Shown in pieces: positions 7,573 to 15,776 of a DNA stretch of 15,799 nucleotides. The stretch comes from an uncultured Lachnospiraceae bacterium (lineage in GTDB: Bacteria > Bacillota > Clostridia > Lachnospirales > Lachnospiraceae), in the NCBI GenBank assembly GCA_905233835.1, contig CAJOGB010000014.1, positions 1 to 15,799 of the forward strand. Direction: 5' to 3'. Position 1 is the stretch's first letter, and every line of letters begins with the position of its first letter. Under the pieces are notes generated by a model. It was not told the DNA's origin and ran no database searches. It worked only from the letters and a program-made list of their open reading frames with translations. The translations under genes were made by a program, and so were the position numbers.

Positions 7573-8799
7573 ATGAAAAGGTTAGTAGCAGTTTTGTTAT
7601 CGGCATCGTTGATTGTTTCTTTAGGGGCATGTGGAAAGAAACTTTCAGATGATAAAAAAACATTACAAACATCGGATTTGACGCTCGCACTTCGCGAAGG
7701 TACTTACGCGGAAGTTGTGAAAAAGGACTTGGAAGCCTTTGAAAATCAGTACGGTGTTTCTTGTCATATCTTAGAGTTGTCCGAATCCGATTTGCATGAT
7801 TTGGCAGCGGGAGAAGGTCCGATAAAGCAGAAGGTGGATATTGTAATGGCAGACGGTTCCTGGATCGCGGAACTGGCGGAAAAGGATCGTCTGGTGGATT
7901 TATCCGAGTACGGATATTCTTTGGATACCGATATCATACCTGCGACGACAACCATTTCTTATTACAAAAATCACTTATATGTGGTGCCTTACTACGGAAA
8001 CGTTACGGTGCTTTTATATAATAAGTATTTATTAAAGAGTACGGGTTATTCCTACGATAAATTGGACAATATGGATGCCCTTTATGTTTCCTGCATGAAG
8101 GCGGCACAGTCCGGTAAAAACGGATTCGTTTATCGCGGGGATACCAATAATAATATCGTGGTGGATTTTCTTCCGATTTTATTGTCCTTCGGAGGATGGG
8201 TGGTGGATTATGACAACCGTCCCATTGTAAACTCTCCGGAGTTTAAAGAGGCATTTAATTATTATCTTCGATTAATCGATACGGGAGCCGCTCTTCCAAA
8301 GGAGGATTTGATTGCTTCCATTGATGACGGAGAATCTTTAATGGCCATCGGTTGGCCGGGCTGGTATATGCCTAGCGAGGATTCTCACGGAGACTACGGT
8401 CCCATGAAGGGTCGCCAGTCCACCGATGACGCTACTTATAATGCAAATGTTTACGGTATTTGGACTTTAGGTATTAGCTCCGACAGTAATAATCCGCAGA
8501 TGTCGGAAAAATTAATCGAATATCTGATGGATCCGGAAGTTCAACGTCAAAGTGTGGACGTGGGCGGTGTACCTTGCAGATATTCTTCTTTGAACAATAA
8601 AGATATTTTAGCAAAGTATCCGCATTACGCTACGATTTGTAAGGCGTTGGAAAGCGGACAGTATCGACCGCTGATTACACAGTGGAATGACTTTTGTGAA
8701 ATCCTCGGTGCGCATATGAGGGACGCGATTGAGAATAATAAATCATCAAGCGAATGCTTGGACGAAGCACAAAAGGAACTGGAAGATTTGTTAGACTGA
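7573..8799 (+). CDS. Extracellular solute-binding lipoprotein (ABC family 1, sugar-type)
   Basis: This is a 408-residue lipoprotein. From the chosen start the signal is M-K-R-L, a hydrophobic core, and the lipobox L17-G-A-C20, so mature Cys20 would be lipidated and the protein tethered outside the membrane. The body follows the family 1 binding-protein pattern: an early strand with a Y-x-E-V-x-x-D-x-x-A-F-E-N-Q-Y-G-V helix, D-I-V-M-A-D in the first lobe, a hinge segment Y-Y-K-N-H-L-Y-V-V-P-Y-Y-G-N, A-I-G-W-P-G-W-Y-M, and the Q-W-N-D-F-C-E-I-L end helix. Such proteins normally deliver sugars or oligosaccharides to ABC permeases, but no permease or ATPase gene is in the window. The next gene, 25 bases on, is a membrane sensor kinase. 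I infer a sensing role: ligand-loaded protein docking on the kinase. Confidence 0.9.
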   Translation: MKRLVAVLLSASLIVSLGACGKKLSDDKKTLQTSDLTLALREGTYAEVVKKDLEAFENQYGVSCHILELSESDLHDLAAGEGPIKQKVDIVMADGSWIAELAEKDRLVDLSEYGYSLDTDIIPATTTISYYKNHLYVVPYYGNVTVLLYNKYLLKSTGYSYDKLDNMDALYVSCMKAAQSGKNGFVYRGDTNNNIVVDFLPILLSFGGWVVDYDNRPIVNSPEFKEAFNYYLRLIDTGAALPKEDLIASIDDGESLMAIGWPGWYMPSEDSHGDYGPMKGRQSTDDATYNANVYGIWTLGISSDSNNPQMSEKLIEYLMDPEVQRQSVDVGGVPCRYSSLNNKDILAKYPHYATICKALESGQYRPLITQWNDFCEILGAHMRDAIENNKSSSECLDEAQKELEDLLD

Positions 8800-8824
8800 C
8801 GGTCATGTATTTGGGGTAGAGTAT

Positions 8825-11800
8825 ATGAGAGAGTTCGAAGATTTAAAAGGAAGAAACTGGATGTTTCCACTGACACTTAGAAGCCTGATCCTTTTCTTGT
8901 TCGGGTTTATTTTGAATGTGGTGGGACGGACGATTTCAGGACATTTTACGATTCCGTTTTGGCTCGATACGGTGGGTACTTATTTTGTGGCCGCATTAAT
9001 CGGACCATGGGCGGGAGCCATTGAAGGATTCTTTTCCAGTATCTTCTTGGGAAGTTTTGATTTCACATCCGTATTATATTCTTTGGTAAACGTTGTGGTT
9101 GGAGTGGTAGCCGGTTTTTCTTTCCCGAGATGGGGGAAACTGTCTCCTTTCCGTGTGTTTGCATCCGGCGTAGCCTGCGGTATCGCAGCCACTATTGTAT
9201 CTGTTCCACTGAATGTTTATATTTATGACGGTTATACCGGAAATGTATGGGGCGATGCATTAATTGACATGACGTCCACTCGTATGGGAATTCCGATTTT
9301 ACCTTATATTTTAGGGGAAGGCTTAATTGACTTTCCGGATAAAGTTTTGGATGTCATTATCGTCATGATGATTTTCGGTATTTATCAGTCTGTTACCAAG
9401 CGAGAGTTCAAGGAATTTACGGCCCTTATCTTTGCTTTGGTGGTGGGATCTCTTCTTGCACTTTCACCTGCAACAAGTGTTTCTGCTGCAGAGACATATA
9501 CAGTTGATAACTTTATTTCCAGAACCTATAGCAGTAAAGAAGGACTGGATTCCGCCGAACTTACTTCCGTAGCTCAGACCACGGACGGGTATTTTTGGGT
9601 GGGCGGTTATTCCGGTATGTATCGCTATAACGGAATTAAATTCTTAAAAGAACCTACAGACTATAATGTAACGAACGTATCCTATTTGTATGGAGATTCT
9701 CAGGGATATCTTTGGATTGGAACAAGTGATATCGGTGTTGTAAAATACGATACGATGGATACCACATCTACTCAGTACAACAGTGCCAAAGGTTTGTCCT
9801 CCAATAGCGTTCGCTGTATCGTGGAAGGAAACAATCATAACGTTTATATCGGTACTTCTTCATATTTGTCAGTAATTCGACCCTCCGGTATGGTAGGTAC
9901 CTTTGACAACTATGATAAGCTTTCCAATATTGTTTCCATGGATATCCATGAAGACGGGGATAACTCCACACTGCTTTGTGTTACTCAAACAGGTAACTTA
10001 GTGGTCTTAAACAATGAAGTGTATAAGTATTCCATGAGTTGTAATGAAGAGGGTGTATACTATACCGCCTTAGATTGGGCTAAGGATAACGAATTCTATG
10101 TGGGTACTTCTTCCAATTACATAGAACACTACCGATTTGAAGAGAGCAAATGCGTACTTTTAGAAACCATTTATACGGATGACTTAGTCGATATCAACAG
10201 TATTCATTATACGGAAGAATTAAACAGTTTGCTTTTTACTGCCGAAAACGGCATGGGATTTTACAATTCAACCCGTGGATTCTTAAACATGAATCAAACG
10301 GAGTTCAACACCGGTATTAATTACTGCTTTCAGGATGACCAGATGAATTTCTGGGGTACCTCTGATCGTCAGGGATTGATCGAATTTTCACTTTCGGACT
10401 TGGAAAAAGTGTTGTATGGACCAAACGGTCGTATCGATCAGGCAACTTGTATTTCAAAATACAATAACGAGCTGTATATCGGAACCGAAAAAGGAATCGT
10501 GGTGAAAAGAACCGAAGATGGAAAAGTCGGAGATAATATAAATTACGAGTATTTGAATTATTTTGACGACATGAACATTCGCCACATTAATATTGATTCC
10601 GGGGGAAATCTTTGGGTTTGCTCCAATGATGTGGGCGGAATGGTTCAGGTGAGTCGAAATGGAGAGTTTACCTTCTATCGTTCGGAGGATTCGGAGGGTA
10701 TGACAAATCGTTATGTTATGTCCATCGAACTTTCCGACGGCAGCATCGCCGCCGCCACCATAAACGGAGTGTATATTTATAAAGATGGGCAAGAGGTAGA
10801 GGTTTTTGATTCCAAAGACGGTATGGACATTCCACAGATTAACTGTTTGTTAGAGACGGAGGATAAAAAACTTTTATGCTGCAGTGACGGTGACGGTGTC
10901 TATGTGTTCAGAGACGGTGAAATGATTGAACATATTGACAGTCGTGAAGGGCTTACCTCCCAGGTGGTACTTCGTGCGGCTCATTGCGGATACGGATATA
11001 TCTATGTCACCAGTAATGCACTGTTTTATGATGACAGGGATGCGGTTCATAAGCTAACAAACTTTCCCTATTCCAATAACTACGATTGTTATTTGACAGA
11101 AACGGGAAATCTATGGACATCATCTCCGGCCGGACTATTCGTGGTAAATGCGGAAACGGCGATCAATGATGCTCTTAATAATACCGATGGATACGATTAT
11201 ATTATGTATGACGAATCCAACGGATTGGACAGTGATCTTACCAAAAACGGTTGGAATTGTTACGATGAAGAAGATGGTATTTTGTATTATTGCACTAATA
11301 ACGGTGTAAGATTACTTACCAAAGAGGCTTTTAATAAGGAAACACCGGAGTATGAAACCTTCGTGGATGACGTGTTATTGGAAGGCGAATCGGTCGTTTA
11401 CAATGATTATGCCTATTATATTCCTGCGGGAGAAGGAAAGATTACCATTATTCCGGGTATCATCAATTTCCAAACAACAAATCCCTTGATCCGTTATTAC
11501 ATCGAAGGAATGGAAGAAGAAACCACGGTGGAAGGACGTCAGCGTTCCCTTGAGGATTTAAATCTAAGCAAATTAAAATTCGGAGATTATGATGTGCACG
11601 TTCAACTGTTGGATGAGCGTACCCGTGATGTAAAAACGGACCATGTTTATACCCTTCATAAGGATGCCATGCTTTATGAGAAACCCTACTATCGTGCTTA
11701 TACCATGTCAGTCGGTTTCCTGTTTATCTTCTTCGTGGCTTGGATGTTCTCTAACTTTAGAAACTTATCCACAATTGAGGCTCAGTACGAGGAAATTAAG

Positions 11801-12598
11801 GCGGCGAAGGAAGATGCGGAACGTGCAAACAATGCTAAGTCTAAGTTCTTGGCAAGTATGTCTCATGAAATCCGAACACCGATCAATGCGGTTTTGGGTA
11901 TGGATGAAATGATTCTTCGTGAGACCAGGGATACTCAGATTTTGGAATATGCAAATGATATTTACGGTGCGGGACAACATTTGTTATCCATCATTAATCA
12001 GATTTTGGATTCTTCCAAGATTGAATCCGGAAAGATGGAAATCACCCCTATGGATTACAATCTCGGGGATTTGATTCACAATACCTTTAACTTAATGATT
12101 CAGCGTGCTTCCGAGGCGGATTTGTCACTGGTGGTGGATGTAAATAAAGCGCTTCCCCGAGGACTCTTCGGCGATGAAATGCGCATTAAGCAGGTAATGG
12201 TAAACCTTCTTACCAATGCTGTTAAGTATACGAAGACCGGTAACATTTGGCTGCGTATCGACGGAGAAGTCAGTGGCGATAACCTTCGCTTGCATGTGGA
12301 AGTGGAGGATACGGGTATCGGTATCAAAGAAGAGGATTTACCGGGACTCTTTGATATCTACAAACGGTTGGAATTAAAAGAAAACTACCATGTGGAAGGA
12401 ACAGGTCTTGGTCTTAGTATCGCCAGCCAGTTCTTAGGCCTTATGGGCTCCGAATTAAAGGTGGAAAGTGAGTACGGCAAAGGCTCAAAATTCTACTTTG
12501 ATATCGATCAGCAGATTATTGATGTCACACCTTTAGGAGAAGAGTTCCATCCTTCCGAGGCGGAAGTACTTGCGGAACACCACTCCGGTGGCGGCTAA
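8825..12598 (+). CDS. Sensor histidine kinase: ECF-S-like membrane domain, beta-propeller, Y_Y_Y, HisKA, HATPase
   Basis: This is a 1257-residue kinase. Residues 16-190 form a hydrophobic bundle of about six helices, with P-F-W-L-D-T-V-G-T and G-P-W-A-G-A-I-E-G patterns resembling ECF transporter S components (inference). A seventh hydrophobic stretch at 198-216 ends in S-V-S-A|A-E, which looks like a signal peptidase site after Ala221. Residues 230-840 carry at least ten regulator-propeller repeats such as L-W-I-G-T and L-W-V-C-S. A Y_Y_Y-like domain spans about 845-945 and a membrane helix 959-977. A short coiled coil leads to HisKA with the phosphorylated His1014 (S-M-S-H-E-I-R-T-P). HATPase follows, with N-box Asn1127/Asn1131, G1 D1162-T-G-I-G, and G2 G1192-T-G-L-G-L. 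The frame stops at 12598 exactly where a receiver domain would normally follow; that receiver continues in the +1 frame. GGGG at 8813-8816 precedes the ATG. Confidence 0.92.
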   Translation: MREFEDLKGRNWMFPLTLRSLILFLFGFILNVVGRTISGHFTIPFWLDTVGTYFVAALIGPWAGAIEGFFSSIFLGSFDFTSVLYSLVNVVVGVVAGFSFPRWGKLSPFRVFASGVACGIAATIVSVPLNVYIYDGYTGNVWGDALIDMTSTRMGIPILPYILGEGLIDFPDKVLDVIIVMMIFGIYQSVTKREFKEFTALIFALVVGSLLALSPATSVSAAETYTVDNFISRTYSSKEGLDSAELTSVAQTTDGYFWVGGYSGMYRYNGIKFLKEPTDYNVTNVSYLYGDSQGYLWIGTSDIGVVKYDTMDTTSTQYNSAKGLSSNSVRCIVEGNNHNVYIGTSSYLSVIRPSGMVGTFDNYDKLSNIVSMDIHEDGDNSTLLCVTQTGNLVVLNNEVYKYSMSCNEEGVYYTALDWAKDNEFYVGTSSNYIEHYRFEESKCVLLETIYTDDLVDINSIHYTEELNSLLFTAENGMGFYNSTRGFLNMNQTEFNTGINYCFQDDQMNFWGTSDRQGLIEFSLSDLEKVLYGPNGRIDQATCISKYNNELYIGTEKGIVVKRTEDGKVGDNINYEYLNYFDDMNIRHINIDSGGNLWVCSNDVGGMVQVSRNGEFTFYRSEDSEGMTNRYVMSIELSDGSIAAATINGVYIYKDGQEVEVFDSKDGMDIPQINCLLETEDKKLLCCSDGDGVYVFRDGEMIEHIDSREGLTSQVVLRAAHCGYGYIYVTSNALFYDDRDAVHKLTNFPYSNNYDCYLTETGNLWTSSPAGLFVVNAETAINDALNNTDGYDYIMYDESNGLDSDLTKNGWNCYDEEDGILYYCTNNGVRLLTKEAFNKETPEYETFVDDVLLEGESVVYNDYAYYIPAGEGKITIIPGIINFQTTNPLIRYYIEGMEEETTVEGRQRSLEDLNLSKLKFGDYDVHVQLLDERTRDVKTDHVYTLHKDAMLYEKPYYRAYTMSVGFLFIFFVAWMFSNFRNLSTIEAQYEEIKAAKEDAERANNAKSKFLASMSHEIRTPINAVLGMDEMILRETRDTQILEYANDIYGAGQHLLSIINQILDSSKIESGKMEITPMDYNLGDLIHNTFNLMIQRASEADLSLVVDVNKALPRGLFGDEMRIKQVMVNLLTNAVKYTKTGNIWLRIDGEVSGDNLRLHVEVEDTGIGIKEEDLPGLFDIYKRLELKENYHVEGTGLGLSIASQFLGLMGSELKVESEYGKGSKFYFDIDQQIIDVTPLGEEFHPSEAEVLAEHHSGGG
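12537..12598 (+). other. Kinase/receiver reading-frame overlap (+1 junction)
   Basis: In this stretch both the kinase frame and the receiver frame are open. The receiver frame is closed upstream by TAG at 12534-12536, and the kinase frame ends at TAA 12596-12598. A single +1 shift anywhere between them would give one hybrid kinase of 1611 residues, with the usual linker length between HATPase and receiver. The junction includes a G-rich stretch (CCGGTGGCGGC, 12585-12595) where a one-base insertion would be easy. Possible causes are listed in the findings. Confidence 0.8.
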
Positions 12599-13661
12599 GA
12601 TTTTGGTGGTGGATGATAATAAGATGAATCGCCAAGTGGTTCGTTCTTTGTTAAAGGCGACACAGATTCAGATTCAGGAGGCCTCCGGTGGAGAAGAATC
12701 CGTGGAGATGGCAAAGAAACACGTATACAACGTGATTTTAATGGATCATATGATGCCTGGTATGGACGGTGTGGAGGCCATGAAACAGATTCGCTCCATC
12801 CAAGACGGACCGAACTTTAACACACCGATTTACGTGCTTACCGCAAATGCCGTAGCCGGTGCAAAGGAAATGTATATCGAAGAAGGATTTGACGGATTTA
12901 TTTCAAAGCCTATCGTGTATGCGGAATTGGAAGCTGCCATCAGTGCCTCCATTCCGGAAGAAATGAAATCACCTATGCCGGACGATGTGGCAGACTACTA
13001 TATGGAACAGGGCGGTACCGCTCCCGATGATTTACCGCAGATTGACGGATTGGATTGGAACTTTGCGTGGTTGCATTTGCCCAGCCGTGATTTGTTGGCG
13101 GAATCCTTACGAGAGTTTTATACTTTGATTCCGGTTCAGAGTAAGAAGTTAACCCAGTTCTACGATGAACTTACACTGGAACAGTCGGATGAAAATTATA
13201 ACGACTATCGTATTTTGGTACATGCCATGAAGGGATTGGCGGCTACCATCGGACTGATTCCTTTGGCGGGACCTGCGAAGTTATTGGAATTCGCGGCCAG
13301 AGATAAAAAAATCGATGTAATTTATGCACTTCATCCTGTTTTTATCTACGAATGGGACTCATATCGTGATAAAATAAAGGGAGCATTTGATATCGGCATG
13401 GAAGAGGATATTGAGAAGAAACCGGGTGATATAGCACTATGCTACAAGTTTGCACAGATAATTTTGAAATCTCTTCACGATATGGATATTGACACGGCGG
13501 ATAAAGCTGTGAAAAAATTAAAAGAGTATACGTACAGTGAAGAAGCGGATATTTTCATATCCAATATCGAAGCGGCGGTTACCAATATCGATGAGGTTTC
13601 CGCAAAGGAAGAATTCCAAAAGATGCTTGATATATTAAAGACTGAGGGGGAAGACAAGTAA
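12570..13661 (+). CDS. Receiver-Hpt phosphotransfer protein
   Basis: Residues 10-125 form a complete receiver domain: acidic pair Asp15-Asp16 in I-L-V-V-D-D-N, phospho-acceptor Asp59 in I-L-M-D-H-M-M-P-G-M-D-G, Thr91 in L-T-A-N-A, and Lys113 in S-K-P. About residues 155-260 form an Hpt four-helix domain with the phosphorylatable His218 in H-A-M-K-G. It would take phosphate from the kinase (His1014 to Asp59) and pass it on through His218. The start is unusual. The first in-frame ATG (12624) falls after the acidic pair and would ruin the domain, so translation must begin at TTG 12570 (GAGG nine bases upstream at 12557-12560), at GTG 12588, or by frameshift from the kinase gene. As a separate protein it is 363 residues. 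The stop overlaps the next start (TAATG, 13659-13663), so the two are coupled. Confidence 0.88.
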   Translation: MRNTTPVAAKILVVDDNKMNRQVVRSLLKATQIQIQEASGGEESVEMAKKHVYNVILMDHMMPGMDGVEAMKQIRSIQDGPNFNTPIYVLTANAVAGAKEMYIEEGFDGFISKPIVYAELEAAISASIPEEMKSPMPDDVADYYMEQGGTAPDDLPQIDGLDWNFAWLHLPSRDLLAESLREFYTLIPVQSKKLTQFYDELTLEQSDENYNDYRILVHAMKGLAATIGLIPLAGPAKLLEFAARDKKIDVIYALHPVFIYEWDSYRDKIKGAFDIGMEEDIEKKPGDIALCYKFAQIILKSLHDMDIDTADKAVKKLKEYTYSEEADIFISNIEAAVTNIDEVSAKEEFQKMLDILKTEGEDK

Positions 13662-14170
13662 TGGGTGATAATTTTAATCTTGATGATTTAGGCGATATCG
13701 ACCTTGCTTTCTTGGAAGAACAGATTAAAAACATGGATTTAGGAGACATCGACATCGAAACGGACCCGTTCGGTACAAATACCGCCAGAGCAAAGGTCAT
13801 GGTTGTGGATGACGATGCCGGAACTCTTCGAAACATTAAGAGTTTGTTACAGGATATGTATGATGTGGTTTTAGCAAACTCCGGACGAAAAGCCTTAGAG
13901 ATTATCGGTATAGAAAATCCGGATGTTGTTTTACTGGATTATGAAATGCCTTTAATGAAAGGACCGGAAACCATGCGTCACATTCGTGAGAAGAGGGGCT
14001 TTGAGAATATCCCCGTCATCTTTTTGACGGGTGTAAACGATCGAGCACAGATCACTGCGGCTCTTGCCCTGAAACCCACCGGATATCTTTTGAAACCGGT
14101 AAATAAGGAGAAATTATTAAGTACGGTTTTGGATGCACTAAACTCGGTTGACCACGATTTAATCTACTAA
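13661..14170 (+). CDS. Solo response-regulator receiver domain with acidic N-terminal extension
   Basis: This 169-residue protein has a receiver domain from about residue 44 to 165: acidic residues Asp50-Asp51 in M-V-V-D-D-D, phospho-acceptor Asp93 in V-L-L-D-Y-E-M-P, Thr123 in F-L-T-G, and Lys145 in L-L-K-P-V. It has no DNA-binding or enzymatic output domain. The first 43 residues are strongly acidic and contain the motif L-G-D-I-D twice, 17 residues apart (10-14 and 27-31). This may be a partner-binding segment, but I do not recognise it. It is the natural terminal receiver for His218 of the upstream Hpt protein, acting by protein-protein contact (inference). GAGGGGG at 13644-13650 lies upstream of the ATG, which overlaps the previous stop by one base. 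Confidence 0.9.
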   Translation: MGDNFNLDDLGDIDLAFLEEQIKNMDLGDIDIETDPFGTNTARAKVMVVDDDAGTLRNIKSLLQDMYDVVLANSGRKALEIIGIENPDVVLLDYEMPLMKGPETMRHIREKRGFENIPVIFLTGVNDRAQITAALALKPTGYLLKPVNKEKLLSTVLDALNSVDHDLIY

Positions 14171-14184
14171 TAAAGGAACTTATA

Positions 14185-15732
14185 ATGAAATCATTTTTGA
14201 TGAGTAAAAAAATGTATATTGGGGCAGGAATTCTCTCCTGCCTCATTGTATTGTGTATGGGGCTTACCTTTGTAAAAGCTGATTCGGCCAAGCGGACCAC
14301 GATTCCCGCCGGCATCAGCATTAACGGAATTGATGTGTCCGACCTTACAAAAGAGGAAGCTACGGAAGTACTTTCCGCAGAGGTGGAAAAGTATAAAAAT
14401 GCAAATATAACACTTGTCGCAGGCGAAAAACAGTTTACTTGCTCGGGGACAGATTTGTCCGTGGACATCGAATGCGAGACGGTAATCGATAAAGCGCTAA
14501 ACTTTGGAAAGACCGGAAATATCGTGGAACGATATCGGGCAAAAAGAACTTTGGAAAACGGTGAAACCAAGGATTTTGAAATTCGTCCGTCCGTAAGTAA
14601 TGCCGCCATCGGTGAGTTTTTATCCGCCCATATGGGTGAAATCGAAGTGGCACCGGTAAACTATGGCTTAACCCGTGAAAACGGAGAGTTTCATATTACG
14701 GACGGTTCAGCCGGTTGTACCATTGATTTAAGTACGGGAACATCGGAAATCGCACGGTTTATAACATCTGAATGGAACGGTGAGGACAGTAGTATCACGT
14801 TGACCACCACGGTGGTACAACCTCAGGGCTCTCCGGAAGTTTTGGCACAGGTAACGGATAAGATGGGAACCTATACCACGGATTATTCCACATCCGCCGC
14901 AGGCAGAAAGCAAAATGTGGCAAACGGTGCATCCAAGGTAAACGGCACATTACTATATCCGGGAGAACAAATCTCCATCGCATCAAAACTAAATCCCATT
15001 TCCTTGGAAAACGGATATGCCATGGCGGGAGCCTATGAAAATGGTACTACGGTGGAAGCGGTAGGCGGAGGTGTTTGTCAGATTTCCTCTACGATTTATA
15101 ACGCGGTAATACGTGCGGAACTACAAATCGATGAACGTTATCCTCATTCCATGACGGTACATTACGTGGATCCTTCTGCGGATGCGGCTATCGCCGGAGA
15201 TTATAAAGATTTAAAGTTTACCAACAATACGGAATATCCCATTTATTTGGAACTGATTACCACAGGATCCACCATTACCTGTAATGTTTACGGACATGAT
15301 GTGCGGGAAGCCGGAAGAAGTGTGGATTTCGAAAGCGAAATCGTGGAGCAGGAGGATTGGATTCGCGTTTACAATGCGGCACCATCCCGACCCATCGGTT
15401 ATTTGCAAAAGACCATTACTCCCTATACCGGATATAAAGCAAAACTGGTAAAAATCGTTTATCAAAACGGTGCGGAGGTCTCCAGAGAAGACTTTAATAA
15501 GTCCACCTATAAGAAGGTGGATGCGCAGTTTGATGTGGGTACCGCTTCTGTAAACGGCGGAACGGATGCCATGAATGCGGCCATCGCCACTCAGGACGAG
15601 GCCACCATTAAAGCTACCATGGCTCAATATGCGGACCAAGGATTCTTCGATCAGCGCCAGGCGGAAATCGCGGCTGCCGAGGCTGCGGCTGCGGCACAGG
15701 AGCAGGCCAACGAAGAAAATAACGGACAGTAA
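14185..15732 (+). CDS. VanW family protein with peptidoglycan-binding-like domain
   Basis: This 515-residue protein has an N-terminal membrane or signal segment (about residues 8-29, ending V-K-A-D-S), so it is probably anchored and extracellular. Residues of about 45-170 fit the peptidoglycan-binding-like domain that precedes VanW in many Firmicutes (I-S-I-N-G-I-D-V-S-D-L-T near its start). Residues of about 228-375 are the VanW domain, with Y-P-G-E-Q-I-S, G-G-G-V-C-Q-I-S-S (Cys298) and P-H-S-M-T-V. A C-terminal region of about 385-460 is unassigned, and the last 50 residues are an Ala/Glu/Gln-rich helical tail. VanW proteins are common cell-wall-associated proteins of unknown reaction; without vanH/A/X neighbours there is no basis for calling vancomycin resistance. 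AAAGGAA at about 14172-14178 supports the ATG, 14 bases after the receiver gene, so it is probably part of the signalling operon. Confidence 0.92.
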   Translation: MKSFLMSKKMYIGAGILSCLIVLCMGLTFVKADSAKRTTIPAGISINGIDVSDLTKEEATEVLSAEVEKYKNANITLVAGEKQFTCSGTDLSVDIECETVIDKALNFGKTGNIVERYRAKRTLENGETKDFEIRPSVSNAAIGEFLSAHMGEIEVAPVNYGLTRENGEFHITDGSAGCTIDLSTGTSEIARFITSEWNGEDSSITLTTTVVQPQGSPEVLAQVTDKMGTYTTDYSTSAAGRKQNVANGASKVNGTLLYPGEQISIASKLNPISLENGYAMAGAYENGTTVEAVGGGVCQISSTIYNAVIRAELQIDERYPHSMTVHYVDPSADAAIAGDYKDLKFTNNTEYPIYLELITTGSTITCNVYGHDVREAGRSVDFESEIVEQEDWIRVYNAAPSRPIGYLQKTITPYTGYKAKLVKIVYQNGAEVSREDFNKSTYKKVDAQFDVGTASVNGGTDAMNAAIATQDEATIKATMAQYADQGFFDQRQAEIAAAEAAAAAQEQANEENNGQ

Positions 15733-15742
15733 GATCAAAAAC

Positions 15743-15776
15743 AAGAGGGTCGGTACAAAAACCGTCCCTCTTTTTT
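15743..15776 (+). terminator. Intrinsic transcription terminator
   Basis: The left arm AAGAGGGTCGGT (15743-15754) pairs with ACCGTCCCTCTT (15761-15772) around the six-base loop ACAAAA, with a single T-T mismatch in the stem. A run of six T residues (15771-15776) follows. It lies 10 bases after the VanW stop and closes the operon. The remaining 23 bases of the window hold nothing recognisable. Confidence 0.93.

Noticed and set aside
11643..11912. 89-residue plus-strand frame inside the kinase gene
   Set aside because: It overlaps the membrane helix and HisKA coding region in another frame, with no domain pattern.
14052..14609. 185-residue open frame on the minus strand
   Set aside because: It lies opposite the solo receiver and VanW genes, which have clear domains and ribosome binding sites. 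The composition is Ser/Pro-rich as expected of an antisense shadow.
14803..14816. Inverted repeat ACCACC-AC-GGTGGT
   Set aside because: The loop is too tight for a hairpin, it lies inside the VanW reading frame, and it is explained by Thr/Val codons.
14185..15732. VanW read as a vancomycin-resistance gene
   Set aside because: No vanH, ligase, vanX, vanR or vanS genes are present. VanW-domain proteins are widespread in susceptible Firmicutes.
15211..15744. 177-residue open frame on the minus strand
   Set aside because: It is the antisense of the VanW C-terminal region, with no recognisable domain, and it would start within the terminator stem.
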